This document shows, piece after piece, positions 25,637 to 33,540 of a stretch of DNA of 64,000 nucleotides (positions are counted from its first letter, which is position 1; every line of letters starts with the position of its first letter). The translations under genes and the position numbers were made by a program. The DNA comes from Stenotrophomonas maltophilia (GTDB lineage: Bacteria > Pseudomonadota > Gammaproteobacteria > Xanthomonadales > Xanthomonadaceae): positions 45,115-109,114 of the forward strand of contig NZ_NERD01000001.1 in NCBI RefSeq assembly GCF_002799155.1. The letters run 5' to 3'. The notes under the pieces were generated by a model. That model had not been told where the DNA came from, ran no database searches, and worked only from the letters and a program-made list of their open reading frames with translations.

Positions 25637-26923
25637 ATGCAGTTAGTAAATATAGCAATTCAAAATTACAAATCGCTGCGCCAAGTGAATTTTGCGCCGG
25701 GCGATTTCTCTGTGCTTATCGGGAGAAATAGTTCAGGGAAGTCAAATTTCGCAGATGCCTTTGAATTTCTTTCGCTGGCATATGCCGATGGCTTAGAGCA
25801 TGCAGTTGCGAGAAAAGGGGGCTACGAAAACATAGCTCATAGAAAGGAAAGGCGGTCCCGATCGGCGATATCCTTTAGTATAGAGTTGGCTGACGAATTC
25901 AAGCTGGCACAGTATTCAAGTCAATTTGGAATCTCACCTGGCGACAGGGATATGTCATGGGTGTTTCGGCATAGCTTTGAATTTAGGGCGACGGGAGAGG
26001 GTATACGCAGTGACTTTCGAATAATATCTGAGCATCTTGAGGTCATAGGGTCTGGTGAGTTTCAGGATGGCAGTAGATACCAATGGGTTAGAATTGAGCG
26101 AAATGAAAGCGGTAAGATAGCCGTCAAGGGTGACCTCGATTCTGCGGTTGCTCAGGCTATGCTGATTGATTCAAAATTCTGGTCATCGGATCTTGGTGGG
26201 GAATTTAATATTCCGCCTTCTGAGCTTCTATTTGTAATGCCGTTCTTTAGGTCGCGGGTAATAGGGCGATTTACATCCTGGATGCGAAATATTGGCATAT
26301 TCCAGATATCCCCCGAAATTTCTAGGCATTCCGGTGTGCCTACCCCAAATCCGCATTTGTCCGCGAGGGGGGAGAATCTCCCGGCCGTTGTCGATTGGCT
26401 TCAGAGAAAGAAGCCTAGGGAATGGAAGTTGGTAATGCAGGCGATGAGGAACATCGTTCCAGAGATATCGGAAATTAGCGTTAGCTATCTCCATACTAGA
26501 ACTCTGGGGCTCTTCTTCTCCGAAAAAGGAATCGGTCGGGCCTGGACCGCCGAGGAAGTTTCAGACGGAACCATACGGGCGCTTTCTATGCTTGTAGCTT
26601 GCTTTGATCCGCGAAATACAGCAATTGTTGTGGAAGAGCCGGAAAATTCCCTCCATCCATGGATCATTAAAGAAATTATTGACCACTTGAAAGCCCTGTC
26701 TCGCGACAAGCTTGTGATGGTGACGTCGCACTCCCCGACTGTCCTTAATATGATTTCCCCCGGGGACGTCTGGGTGATATTTAAGTATGCGGGAGAGACT
26801 AATATACGGCCACTTGTTGAATTTGATGAGGCTCTCATGGATGACTGGAGTGAGGGAAAATACCGACTTTTCGACTATCTAGAGTCCGGGTATGTTTCAG
26901 AAGCGGTGCCATCGCCTCTATGA
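25637..26923 (+). CDS. OLD-like AAA ATPase (AAA15/AAA21 type), probable defence ATPase
   Basis: A 428-residue ABC-class ATPase. Walker A is GRNSSGKSN (about 29-37), the signature-like EVSDGTIRALS is at about 307-317, and Walker B is IVVEEPENSLHP (about 330-341) with paired Glu. The H-loop is VTSHSP (about 363-368). There is no fused nuclease; the partner gene follows with a 4-nt ATGA overlap. The start is set by AAAGGAGGAG five nt upstream of the ATG at 25637. Codon use and base composition are clearly more AT-rich than aceE, pointing to transfer. Such ATPases with a separate TOPRIM-like partner occur in anti-phage systems of the OLD/PARIS kind. The split architecture is seen; the defence role is inferred. 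Confidence 0.85.
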   Translation: MQLVNIAIQNYKSLRQVNFAPGDFSVLIGRNSSGKSNFADAFEFLSLAYADGLEHAVARKGGYENIAHRKERRSRSAISFSIELADEFKLAQYSSQFGISPGDRDMSWVFRHSFEFRATGEGIRSDFRIISEHLEVIGSGEFQDGSRYQWVRIERNESGKIAVKGDLDSAVAQAMLIDSKFWSSDLGGEFNIPPSELLFVMPFFRSRVIGRFTSWMRNIGIFQISPEISRHSGVPTPNPHLSARGENLPAVVDWLQRKKPREWKLVMQAMRNIVPEISEISVSYLHTRTLGLFFSEKGIGRAWTAEEVSDGTIRALSMLVACFDPRNTAIVVEEPENSLHPWIIKEIIDHLKALSRDKLVMVTSHSPTVLNMISPGDVWVIFKYAGETNIRPLVEFDEALMDDWSEGKYRLFDYLESGYVSEAVPSPL

Positions 26924-27495
26924 AGACTGGAATAATTTCTGATGGTAGCGCCGAGGCCGTCGCTCTTGAGCACCTCCTTGCGAAAATGAAGGGAAATACA
27001 TTTGTACCATTGAAGCCGGTTTACGCCGACATGCAGCCGTATGCGCCTCTGTCTCAAATTGTGAAGGCCGCTGAGTCAAGGATAACGATCCTCAATAGTC
27101 GAGGCGCAGAAAGAACCATAGTCATTCTTGATCGGGAGGAGAATCGAGAGTGTCCGGGCGAATTCTCTGCGAAACTGTCCTTGGAGTTTCAGAAAAAGGG
27201 GTACCCTAACGTTAAGGTGGTTCTCAAAGATCGGGCATTTGAGAACTGGCTGGTCGCAGATCTTGAAGCGGTTGCTAAGGCGTACGGAAGAAAAGGAAAT
27301 TTCGGGCGCATGATCGATCGGGTAAAGGCGTCCGGCGCGGACCGGCTAAATGCAATTGCGATCCTTAGGAATGGAATGGAGAATGGGTACGACAAGCGGG
27401 CGGATGCAATCGCTATATGCAAGGCGGTTTCGCCAGAAGTGGTTGCTAGATACTCAAGGTCATTCCGAAAGTTCATGAAGGAGTGTGGGGTTTGA
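26920..27495 (+). CDS. TOPRIM-like (DUF4276-type) partner of the AAA ATPase
   Basis: A 191-residue protein whose pattern fits DUF4276/TOPRIM-like nucleases. The first acidic motif is IISDGSAEAVALEHLL (residues 5-20, the place of the conserved Glu of TOPRIM), the second is TIVILDREEN (DxD-like with Asp-Arg-Glu), and the family-typical KDRAFENWLVADLEAVAKAY follows. The first motif has Ser-Asp-Gly-Ser-Ala-Glu rather than the usual EGxTE, so the catalytic assignment is tentative. Translationally coupled to the ATPase by a 4-nt overlap and equally AT-rich. Together they resemble a two-part OLD nuclease. Confidence 0.75.
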   Translation: MKTGIISDGSAEAVALEHLLAKMKGNTFVPLKPVYADMQPYAPLSQIVKAAESRITILNSRGAERTIVILDREENRECPGEFSAKLSLEFQKKGYPNVKVVLKDRAFENWLVADLEAVAKAYGRKGNFGRMIDRVKASGADRLNAIAILRNGMENGYDKRADAIAICKAVSPEVVARYSRSFRKFMKECGV

Positions 27496-28085
27496 TGTTT
27501 GTTTTAGTTTAGATGTATCTATGTTCGTCTTCTTTGTAAATTGCTATTAATTTTATAGTCACTCCGGCGGTTTTGCGTCGGATATTGATGCGATTATTGT
27601 TTTTGAATTAATGATGGACGCGGAATATAATGTTATATATGGAGATGCAGAATGATGCGTCCGGTTAATTTTATTGTGTGGAATTTATCGCCGTCCCGCG
27701 GCAAAGACGTTCACCGTGGCCAATGCCATGGGAATCAGGGTTGCTCCATCAGTAGTTTCTGGTCTGCGAACATGCGGGCGTAGGCGCCCCGCACGTCTAG
27801 CCAAATCAGAACTCACCAATAGTTTGTGCAGGCGGATCCCGGTGTCGGCGCAGTCGGCCAAAGTTGGCTCTACCACGCCGTGATCCCTTTGAAGTCTTGG
27901 AGAAGTACGATATCGGGAGCCAAGGGCGGGAACGGTGCGTGCACCGGGTAGGGCCTCCCCAGTTTAGCTAATAGTTAAATGCGGGTTCCTGCAATGCCTG
28001 CACTGCGATCATGCGGTCCGCCAACTGACGAAGCGGCGATATACACTGTCCTTGATTAACAACTCGACTCAGTGCCGTTGAGATC
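27496..28085. other. AT-rich intergenic stretch, probable mobile-element relic
   Basis: About 590 nt with no convincing gene. The first 160 nt are very AT-rich. A 43-codon frame at 27652-27783 has a GGAGA site (MMRPVNFIVWNLSPSRGKD) but no recognisable product. From about 27690 the composition returns to GC-rich and short open frames on both strands are interrupted, as in decayed genes. The 3' end of the leftward HNH gene closes the stretch. I could not identify insertion-sequence ends. Confidence 0.5.
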
Positions 28086-28973
28086 TCAGTAACGCGCCAG
28101 CTTGCTAAAGACGATGTCTCGATGGAACTCCAGAAAATCGAGCTGCTTCTCGGAGAAGGCGCCACATTCTACACCTGGACTCAAATTCAGACCGAGGAGA
28201 GCCCGAACATCAGCAGGCAGGTAGTTTGAAACGAGTAGGCCGCCGCTCGACGAAAAGCTAATCCAGCCGCGATCAAACAGAAGGTCCGCATGCGGAGCCA
28301 GTAGTAGGCCATTCTCACCATCGACGCGCTCGCCATCAGTACTATTTGCCCACGGCTTGATATGGCTCGCGCGAAGGAATCTCAGGTCCTCAATGCCGGT
28401 CAGTCGACAGCCCTTCTCAATGCCGATCAGGCGCTCACGGAATAGGCGTTGCTTCGTCCGCACTTCGGTTTCGCGTCTTGCGCTGGTCGCGCCGGCATCA
28501 TCGATAGCATCTATCTCAGCTTGGTCGGTCTCACTTGCCGCGAGGCCCAGTGAGGTTTCCAATGATCTCAAGCGGAACACGATCGCAGACCTTGGCTGCC
28601 CCTCTCGATCTGGCATGCCAGGTTGAACGTAGGAGGACTGGCACATGAACTTACCAAGGTACCGGTAGGGCCGCCCTTTGCCCATCATCTGAAACACTAC
28701 GAGCGTCTTGCCATCTTTGACGTGCTCGCCGATCGCTCGGTTGCCCGCCACGTACTTCATGTCTCCGACTTGACCCTCGCCGAAGTAATGAAAGACTTCG
28801 TCGTCGTCCCAAAAGTCATGGTAGCCGTGAGACACGCCGGCCTCGCCAGTGAACGCGATGACTAGCGGATGCTCTTTGGGTGTCGAAATGCCGCCTTGCT
28901 GTTGCCCGCCAAATACGCCATGGATCTGCTTTTGACGGTTGTAGAGCGCGCCCACCTCGAATGGGAGTTCCAT
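28086..28973 (-). CDS. HNH endonuclease with N-terminal modified-base-reading-like domain
   Basis: A 295-residue protein. The N-terminal half (about 45-135) carries SHGYHDFWDDDEVFHYFGEG, then QVGDMKYVAGNRAI and YRYLGKFMCQ. This resembles the SRA/YDG-like reading domains found before HNH nucleases of the McrA type. The C-terminal half has an HNH site: GCRLTG (Cys189), ASHIKPW (His204), ENGLLLAPHAD (Asn221, His228) and FDRGWISFS. The likely role is restriction of modified or foreign DNA without a methyltransferase partner, and none is adjacent. It is transcribed toward the AAA/TOPRIM pair and is GC-richer than them, so it may be a separate acquisition. Confidence 0.78.
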   Translation of the reverse strand: MELPFEVGALYNRQKQIHGVFGGQQQGGISTPKEHPLVIAFTGEAGVSHGYHDFWDDDEVFHYFGEGQVGDMKYVAGNRAIGEHVKDGKTLVVFQMMGKGRPYRYLGKFMCQSSYVQPGMPDREGQPRSAIVFRLRSLETSLGLAASETDQAEIDAIDDAGATSARRETEVRTKQRLFRERLIGIEKGCRLTGIEDLRFLRASHIKPWANSTDGERVDGENGLLLAPHADLLFDRGWISFSSSGGLLVSNYLPADVRALLGLNLSPGVECGAFSEKQLDFLEFHRDIVFSKLARY

Positions 28974-29080
28974 CCTAGATCCCTGTCCCAGAAGCTAAGT
29001 GCCCAGGATTCTAGCCAGAACCAGGTTCCTTGTGTCATCGATTGACGCGTTTGGCTGCTAGGGCAGGGTGCAGATGGGGG

Positions 29081-29494
29081 CTAATGGGAGGCAGGCCTAG
29101 GGCAGCTGTTCTCAGGCGCGCTCAAGTTCCTCCTGCGTCTCTCTGGTGAGCCCCATCCATCTTTCCAGCGCTGTAGCCCTATTGCATCGCCTGCGACCGT
29201 AGACATGGTGGCTATCAGAAGACTTGGCCCAGAGTTGTCCACGAACAAAATAGCATCGCCACGTACGCTCATATCAAAGAAGCGTCTACTGGAATCATGC
29301 TCTCCGATGGTGACGCCTTGGCAAGACAACGCTTCGGCAAAGCTCTCGGCGTCGGCCCGAAACAGGGCAAACTCCGACTCGGTGAGTCTTGGGTAGTTCT
29401 CAAGACTCATTGTGGTGGCTGGCGCGTACGCCCCGCCAATGATCAATCCCAGTAGTGCTGCCGCCGTCAGGGCAAGCAAAGTCCGGCTCGGCAT
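29081..29494 (-). CDS. Hypothetical exported or membrane-anchored protein
   Basis: A 137-residue protein with an N-terminal hydrophobic helix (about 5-24, ALTAAALLGLIIGGAY) acting as a signal anchor or signal peptide. A small soluble domain follows with one Cys (EALSCQGVTIGE; MSVRGDAILFVD). No family recognised. The ATG at 29494 places the hydrophobic helix at the start; the frame upstream overlaps the next gene. It is an orphan gene of the accessory island. Confidence 0.5.
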   Translation of the reverse strand: MPSRTLLALTAAALLGLIIGGAYAPATTMSLENYPRLTESEFALFRADAESFAEALSCQGVTIGEHDSSRRFFDMSVRGDAILFVDNSGPSLLIATMSTVAGDAIGLQRWKDGWGSPERRRRNLSAPENSCPRPASH

Positions 29495-29597
29495 AGTGAG
29501 GCCAGTGTTGGAGGCTAGAGGGCTCAGACAGCGGCGAATGCTTCGGACCGTGCATACGATCCGCACATTGCATTCGATGTGCGTAGCGAAGTGCGCG

Positions 29598-29966
29598 CTA
29601 CTCCCGCACCTGCAGCCGCTCAATAGCCTGCGCAGTCAACGCCACGCACGCCATCTTCAGCCCTTCCATCATCCGATCCCCTAGATACTCCTCAGGCGCA
29701 CCATTCTGCCTAGTCCGCTCCGCAGCCAGCATCAGCTCCGCCACCACACGCAGCCCGGCCAGCGCGCAATCCGCATCCGCCAACTGAAGGCAGCGCCCAG
29801 GCAGTTGATGCCGCTCCGGCCAAGGCTGGCCGTCCGCAGCTGCACCGGTTCCAATGCGCCGCAGCGTGGCGACGAAGGCGTTGGGATCGACGGAAGGTTC
29901 GCGCTCGGGTTCGGCGTTGTCCGGATCGTACTGCGCGTGCAGTGAACGGAAGTCCGATGTGTTCAT
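29598..29966 (-). CDS. Hypothetical small protein with a long structured leader
   Basis: A 122-residue soluble protein (MNTSDFRSLHAQYDPDNA...; C-terminal helix MMEGLKMACVALTAQAIERL) with no signal peptide and no recognised family. The ATG at 29966 fits the usual small size. The 200-odd nt upstream fold into a large inverted repeat (30005-30199), so the gene may be expressed from a structured leader. The frame continues open upstream through that element, but its sequence does not look like a normal protein. Confidence 0.6.
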   Translation of the reverse strand: MNTSDFRSLHAQYDPDNAEPEREPSVDPNAFVATLRRIGTGAAADGQPWPERHQLPGRCLQLADADCALAGLRVVAELMLAAERTRQNGAPEEYLGDRMMEGLKMACVALTAQAIERLQVRE

Positions 29967-30004
29967 GGCAATGCTCCGTACAGGACAGATAGCAGCGCCA
30001 CCGA

Positions 30005-30199
30005 TAAAGGTGGCGGACGGTGCGGGCTCGAAAACCGGTATGTACCAGACCGGCGGATCCGAAGATCCCCACGCACCGCCCGCCATGGAACGCGAACGGA
30101 TTGCCAGCCGGCGCCACACAAAAGGTGACGCCGGCCGGCAAGCGCATACATCTGGTACAGAGACGGGTTTTCGAGTCCCGCGCCACCCTTTTCCGGTGG
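30005..30199 (-). promoter_or_regulatory. Large inverted-repeat element upstream of the small gene; candidate structured RNA
   Basis: The arm AAAGGTGGC...GCGGGCTCGAAAACC...GTACCAGA (about 30006-30050) is matched by the inverted arm TCTGGTAC...GGGTTTTCGAGTCCCGC...CCACC (about 30151-30187). Inside the loop is a second inverted repeat, GCCGGCGCCACAC...GACGCCGGC, at about 30107-30137. A further local hairpin CCACCCTTTTCCGGTGG follows. On the leftward strand it ends about 40 nt before the gene at 29966. The paired arms are seen directly; an RNA role is inference. Confidence 0.55.
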
Positions 30200-30450
30200 C
30201 ACGCCAAGGTGTACTCGCATGGTTGCGAGATGCCAAGAAAACGCAGGCCGCAGAGGCCGCAAATGCTGACGCTTACGGCATTGTTGCATGGCTCACGCGT
30301 GGCAGAACCCTTGCGGTGCAGTGGTTTCGGCCGGTGTTAAGTTACCGCTCGAATGCGCATTGAAAAGCACGGTTTGCAGAGGGTCAGGGTCTCAAAAGCG
30401 ACAGTCCGCCGGCAGGTCTGAGATCCGAAGCGTGCTGATTGCGACGCAAC

Positions 30451-30666
30451 TTAACTTTGCAGCGCCATGCCGGGCCGTGGCCACAGCGCATCGTCGCGCT
30501 CCAGGTCGTAGTCACTGCCGAAGGCGAGCGCCGCCTCGCGCGGCGTGAGGTCTGCGTAGCAGCCCAGCAGGTACTCATCCATGCCGGCGTCGCCATGGTC
30601 GATGGCGAACATGTGGAGGAGCTCCTTGTCGAAGGCTTCCAGCCATGCGGTGTCTATCGTGGTCAT
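30451..30666 (-). CDS. Small acidic hypothetical protein
   Basis: A 71-residue acidic protein (MTTIDTAWLEAFDKELLHMF; AGMDEYLLGCYADLTPREAAL; DYDLERDDALWPRPG). An AGGAGG site seven nt from the ATG at 30666 decides the start over the ATG two codons upstream, which abuts the site. No membrane or signal segment. The family is unknown to me. It is transcribed away from the effector cluster that begins at 30856. Confidence 0.62.
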   Translation of the reverse strand: MTTIDTAWLEAFDKELLHMFAIDHGDAGMDEYLLGCYADLTPREAALAFGSDYDLERDDALWPRPGMALQS

Positions 30667-30855
30667 GGTCATCCTCCTGACTGCAGGAATAGTGCCTGCA
30701 CCATCGCGTGCCTGCTAACACCAGAACTGGCCCGCGCAATGTTCATCGGCAGGAATCCCCATTCCGCCATGGGGCAATGTGAAGCCAGTTCAGGTCCTGC
30801 CGGCCGGTGCGGTGTATAAACTGCCGACACGAGAGTGCCAGAATGTGAGGAACGG

Positions 30856-31479
30856 ATGCGACAGCTACTGAGGCCATGGATGGTACTGCTGCCCCTGCTT
30901 ATGGGGGGCTGTAGCACCCAGGCACCCCAGATGTATGGCGATGGTTTCCCCGTTGCCAAGCCGATGGACCTGGCCCATGCAGGTGCGACGGTAGAGGCGC
31001 GTTTTGAACTGCCGCCGCCTTGGGAGAGGGATCCCAAACCTCGCACATTCCTGATTGGATTCCGTACCGGCGGGCCTGCCAAGCGCCCGGACATGAAGCC
31101 GGGAGATGTCGCCTTCCTTGAGGACGCCCGGATTCCCCTGAAGGTGCAGCTGTGGAAGCTGGAGGGCGAAACCGAAACGCCCATCGCACTACAGGTATTG
31201 AATCGCGATCTGCCTCCTGTCTGGCAGGGTAGCCGATATCAACCGGCCAAGGGCGATGTGTACGAATACAGGAGCGCCATCGGCGCGGATTCGAACAGTC
31301 TGGTCAACGCAGGAAAGTACGACATGTCCCTGGCCTACAGGGAATACGAGGTGGCCCGTGCTGATTCGGGGGATCTGACGGCCGGGAAGTACCGGCTGAA
31401 GGTGACCAACCTTCAGGGCAACCCAGAAGTTGCACATCTCAACATCGAGCTTCTCGTCGCCAACTACAACGTGAAATAG
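30856..31479 (+). CDS. Putative immunity lipoprotein 1 of a type IV effector pair
   Basis: A 207-residue lipoprotein with signal LLPLLMGGC (lipid Cys19), a QAPQM linker and a beta-rich domain. The domain pattern FPVAKPMDLAHAGATVEARF...GKYRLKVTNLQGNPEVAHLNIEL is shared loosely with the other lipoproteins at 33537, 36662 and 37315. The P-x-DL-x-x-x-G-x-x-V-x-x-x-F pattern resembles DUF5625-type lipoproteins. It ends 4 nt before the effector at 31484, so they are co-expressed. A periplasm-facing lipoprotein immediately upstream of an XVIPCD effector is the usual arrangement of X-Tfi immunity proteins. It probably blocks the 31484 enzyme. Start fixed by GAGGA at 30846-30850. Confidence 0.78.
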   Translation: MRQLLRPWMVLLPLLMGGCSTQAPQMYGDGFPVAKPMDLAHAGATVEARFELPPPWERDPKPRTFLIGFRTGGPAKRPDMKPGDVAFLEDARIPLKVQLWKLEGETETPIALQVLNRDLPPVWQGSRYQPAKGDVYEYRSAIGADSNSLVNAGKYDMSLAYREYEVARADSGDLTAGKYRLKVTNLQGNPEVAHLNIELLVANYNVK

Positions 31480-31483
31480 GACT

Positions 31484-32458
31484 ATGGACAGTCAATCGAA
31501 TAGTGCAGCCGCACCTCAGGAAAGCAAGAAGGGGCCCTACACCGTCACGGTCTACCTCGCTGCTCCGGGGACACCTGTTGCAGGCAAGGATGGCACGACC
31601 CACTCATCTTCGGCGGGCCATGCCTACTTCATGGTTGCCGATGGTGACAAGAAAGACGGATATGGGTTTTCGCCGATAAAAACGGGGATCACCGGGCCTG
31701 GGCACGTGGTGAAGGGGGAATTCGAGACCTATCAGAACCCTCGGTTCTCCTACACGCTCGAGATCACCAAGGATCAGTACGACAAACTGAAGGCGTATGG
31801 CGAGGCGAGCGTCAATCGCGATCAGGACCGTTTCAATCTCTATTACAACGGCTTGTCGAACAGCTGCGTCGATTACGTGTGGACAGGCCTTGGTCAGGCC
31901 GGTCTGCGGCCCAAGCTCGAGAAGCCCGATCCCAGCTTCGAGGGGACGATGAAGGTGCTTCCGAACATCGATGCGTTGAAGAGCATTCCCAAGCCGTTCC
32001 CCGATAGCAAGCTCAATTCGACGCACGAGAACCCCCTTCCCAAGAAGCAAACCACGTTGCAGAAGCTGTTGACCGAGGTGGAGGGCGAACGGTCGCCGCA
32101 CGAGCGGGTAGCTGCACTATCGCCGGAATCGCAGCAGCTGTTTGACCGCATGCGATCAGACTTACCTGAGAAGGTGAGCGATGCGCAGGTGATGTCAGCG
32201 ATGGTTGCTGCGCGGGAGAACGGCATTCACCAGCCGCAACAGCTGCGCGATGTGGTGCTGCAGGAAGAGAAGATCTTCGTGATGGGCACGACGCCTGGCT
32301 TCAGGGCCATGGTGGATCTGAACCAGCCTCAGCAAAGCCTTGAGGAGGGGCTGGCCCGCAGTCAGCAGATCGACACGCGAGTGACTGAGCAGACCCGTCA
32401 GGAAACGCAGCAGCGCGAGGCGGCGGCCCAGACGTCCGGCGGCATGCAAATGGGCTAG
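31484..32458 (+). CDS. Type IV secretion antibacterial effector 1 (permuted papain-like domain + XVIPCD)
   Basis: A 324-residue protein without a signal peptide. The N-terminal domain (about 18-170) starts YTVTVYLAAPGTP and has a candidate catalytic His46 in SSAGHAYFM and Cys128 in LSNSCVDYVW. The order His then Cys suggests a circularly permuted NlpC/P60 or papain-like amidase or peptidase. The C-terminal region (about 205-324) has the helical Gln-rich features of XVIPCD secretion signals: SPESQQLFDRMRSDLP, IFVMGTTPGFRAMVDLN and a tail of QETQQREAAAQ. The natural target would be the periplasm of a rival, probably its peptidoglycan. It is the second gene of a pair with a lipoprotein 4 nt upstream. 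Confidence 0.82.
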   Translation: MDSQSNSAAAPQESKKGPYTVTVYLAAPGTPVAGKDGTTHSSSAGHAYFMVADGDKKDGYGFSPIKTGITGPGHVVKGEFETYQNPRFSYTLEITKDQYDKLKAYGEASVNRDQDRFNLYYNGLSNSCVDYVWTGLGQAGLRPKLEKPDPSFEGTMKVLPNIDALKSIPKPFPDSKLNSTHENPLPKKQTTLQKLLTEVEGERSPHERVAALSPESQQLFDRMRSDLPEKVSDAQVMSAMVAARENGIHQPQQLRDVVLQEEKIFVMGTTPGFRAMVDLNQPQQSLEEGLARSQQIDTRVTEQTRQETQQREAAAQTSGGMQMG

Positions 32459-32613
32459 TGCCGCCGCCCGCGAGCTTTCTGGGCACTGGTACTGCATGCT
32501 GGCTCACAAATTCAGCAAGTCGCGATCGGCGCCCTCTCTTCCTCCACCTGCCGCCCATCCCACCTATGCCATCATCCAGCCAGGACCGCAGCACCCATCA
32601 AGGCTGAACAGGC

Positions 32614-33540
32614 ATGGAGCAGGCAACACGCTACACGGCAACGCTTTATCTGGCCGCCCCCGGCACCCCGCTGAAAAGTGGAGGCATCTCGCCGCGCGGC
32701 CACATGTACCTGCAGGTGGCCGCGGGCGACGAGGCCCACAGCTACGGCTTCGCACCGCCGCGCCAGGCGCCGGGAGAAACCCGGTCCGGCGTGCAGTACG
32801 CGCAGGTGCGCCACGACGATGCCGACGAGCATCTGGACCCGTATTACAGCCGCACCCTGGAAATCACCGAGGAGCACTACGGCTGCCTGCGTGATTTCGC
32901 CGAGGAACCGGCCGAGTTCGAATTCGATGTGGATCGCCCGGCCACCATCAACCGTTGCAGCGACTTCGTCTGGGCGGCGCTGCACTACGCCGGCCTGCAT
33001 CCGCTGCCGGCGCCGCTGGACGGCGGCAGCAACCTGGGCGAGTTCGCGGTGCTGTTCAACCTGCCGGAAATCCAGTGCATTGCCGCGCCGTTCCCGGGCA
33101 GCGACCTGAATGCCGAAACCCATCACGCGATGCCCGAGCGCGAGGCCGAACACCATCGCCAGGGCGACCGTGCCAGCGATGAGCCGCCGCCGACGCCGAT
33201 TGAAGTGGCCGGCACGCTGCTGGACCCTTCGCATCCCGACCATCGCCTGTTCTCGCAGCTGATCCAGAAAGTGGCCGAGCTGGATGCAGCGCATGGCCGC
33301 CCGTTCGATGCGGCCAGCCAGCGCATCAGTGCCAGCCTGCTGGTGCTGGCCAAGCAGAACAATCTCTCGCGCGTGGACCACGTGCTGCTCAGCCAGCCCA
33401 CCAGGAACAGCCATGCCGCCGAGAGCATCTTCATCGTGCAGGGTGACCGCAACGATCCGGGGCACCGCCGCGCCAGCATCGCCACCGAGGTGGCGGCCAA
33501 GACCGATGTGGCCGATTCGCTGCGGCTGAAGGAACAATGA
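32614..33540 (+). CDS. Type IV secretion antibacterial effector 2 (same domain + XVIPCD)
   Basis: A 308-residue paralogue of effector 1. It starts YTATLYLAAPGTP, with His30 in PRGHMYLQV and Cys115 in INRCSDFVWAALHYAGL. The shared YYSRTLEITEEHY strand-helix comes between. The XVIPCD (about 205-308) is textbook: LDPSHPDHRLFSQL, FDAASQRISASLLVLAKQN, LSRVDHVLLSQ and IFIVQGDRNDPGHRRASI. It lacks the long Gln-rich tail of its relatives and ends at RLKEQ. The stop overlaps the start of the lipoprotein at 33537 by 4 nt (ATGA), the reverse gene order of pair 1. Confidence 0.86.
   Translation: MEQATRYTATLYLAAPGTPLKSGGISPRGHMYLQVAAGDEAHSYGFAPPRQAPGETRSGVQYAQVRHDDADEHLDPYYSRTLEITEEHYGCLRDFAEEPAEFEFDVDRPATINRCSDFVWAALHYAGLHPLPAPLDGGSNLGEFAVLFNLPEIQCIAAPFPGSDLNAETHHAMPEREAEHHRQGDRASDEPPPTPIEVAGTLLDPSHPDHRLFSQLIQKVAELDAAHGRPFDAASQRISASLLVLAKQNNLSRVDHVLLSQPTRNSHAAESIFIVQGDRNDPGHRRASIATEVAAKTDVADSLRLKEQ

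Noticed and set aside
30165..30190. T-arm-like GGGTTTTCGAGTCCCGC suggesting a tRNA
   Set aside because: No acceptor, D-arm or anticodon arm can be placed around it; it is one arm of the large inverted repeat.
29967..30289. Long open frames on both strands through the inverted repeat
   Set aside because: Both frames result from the GC-rich hairpin; their sequences have no domain features and the real gene starts at 29966.
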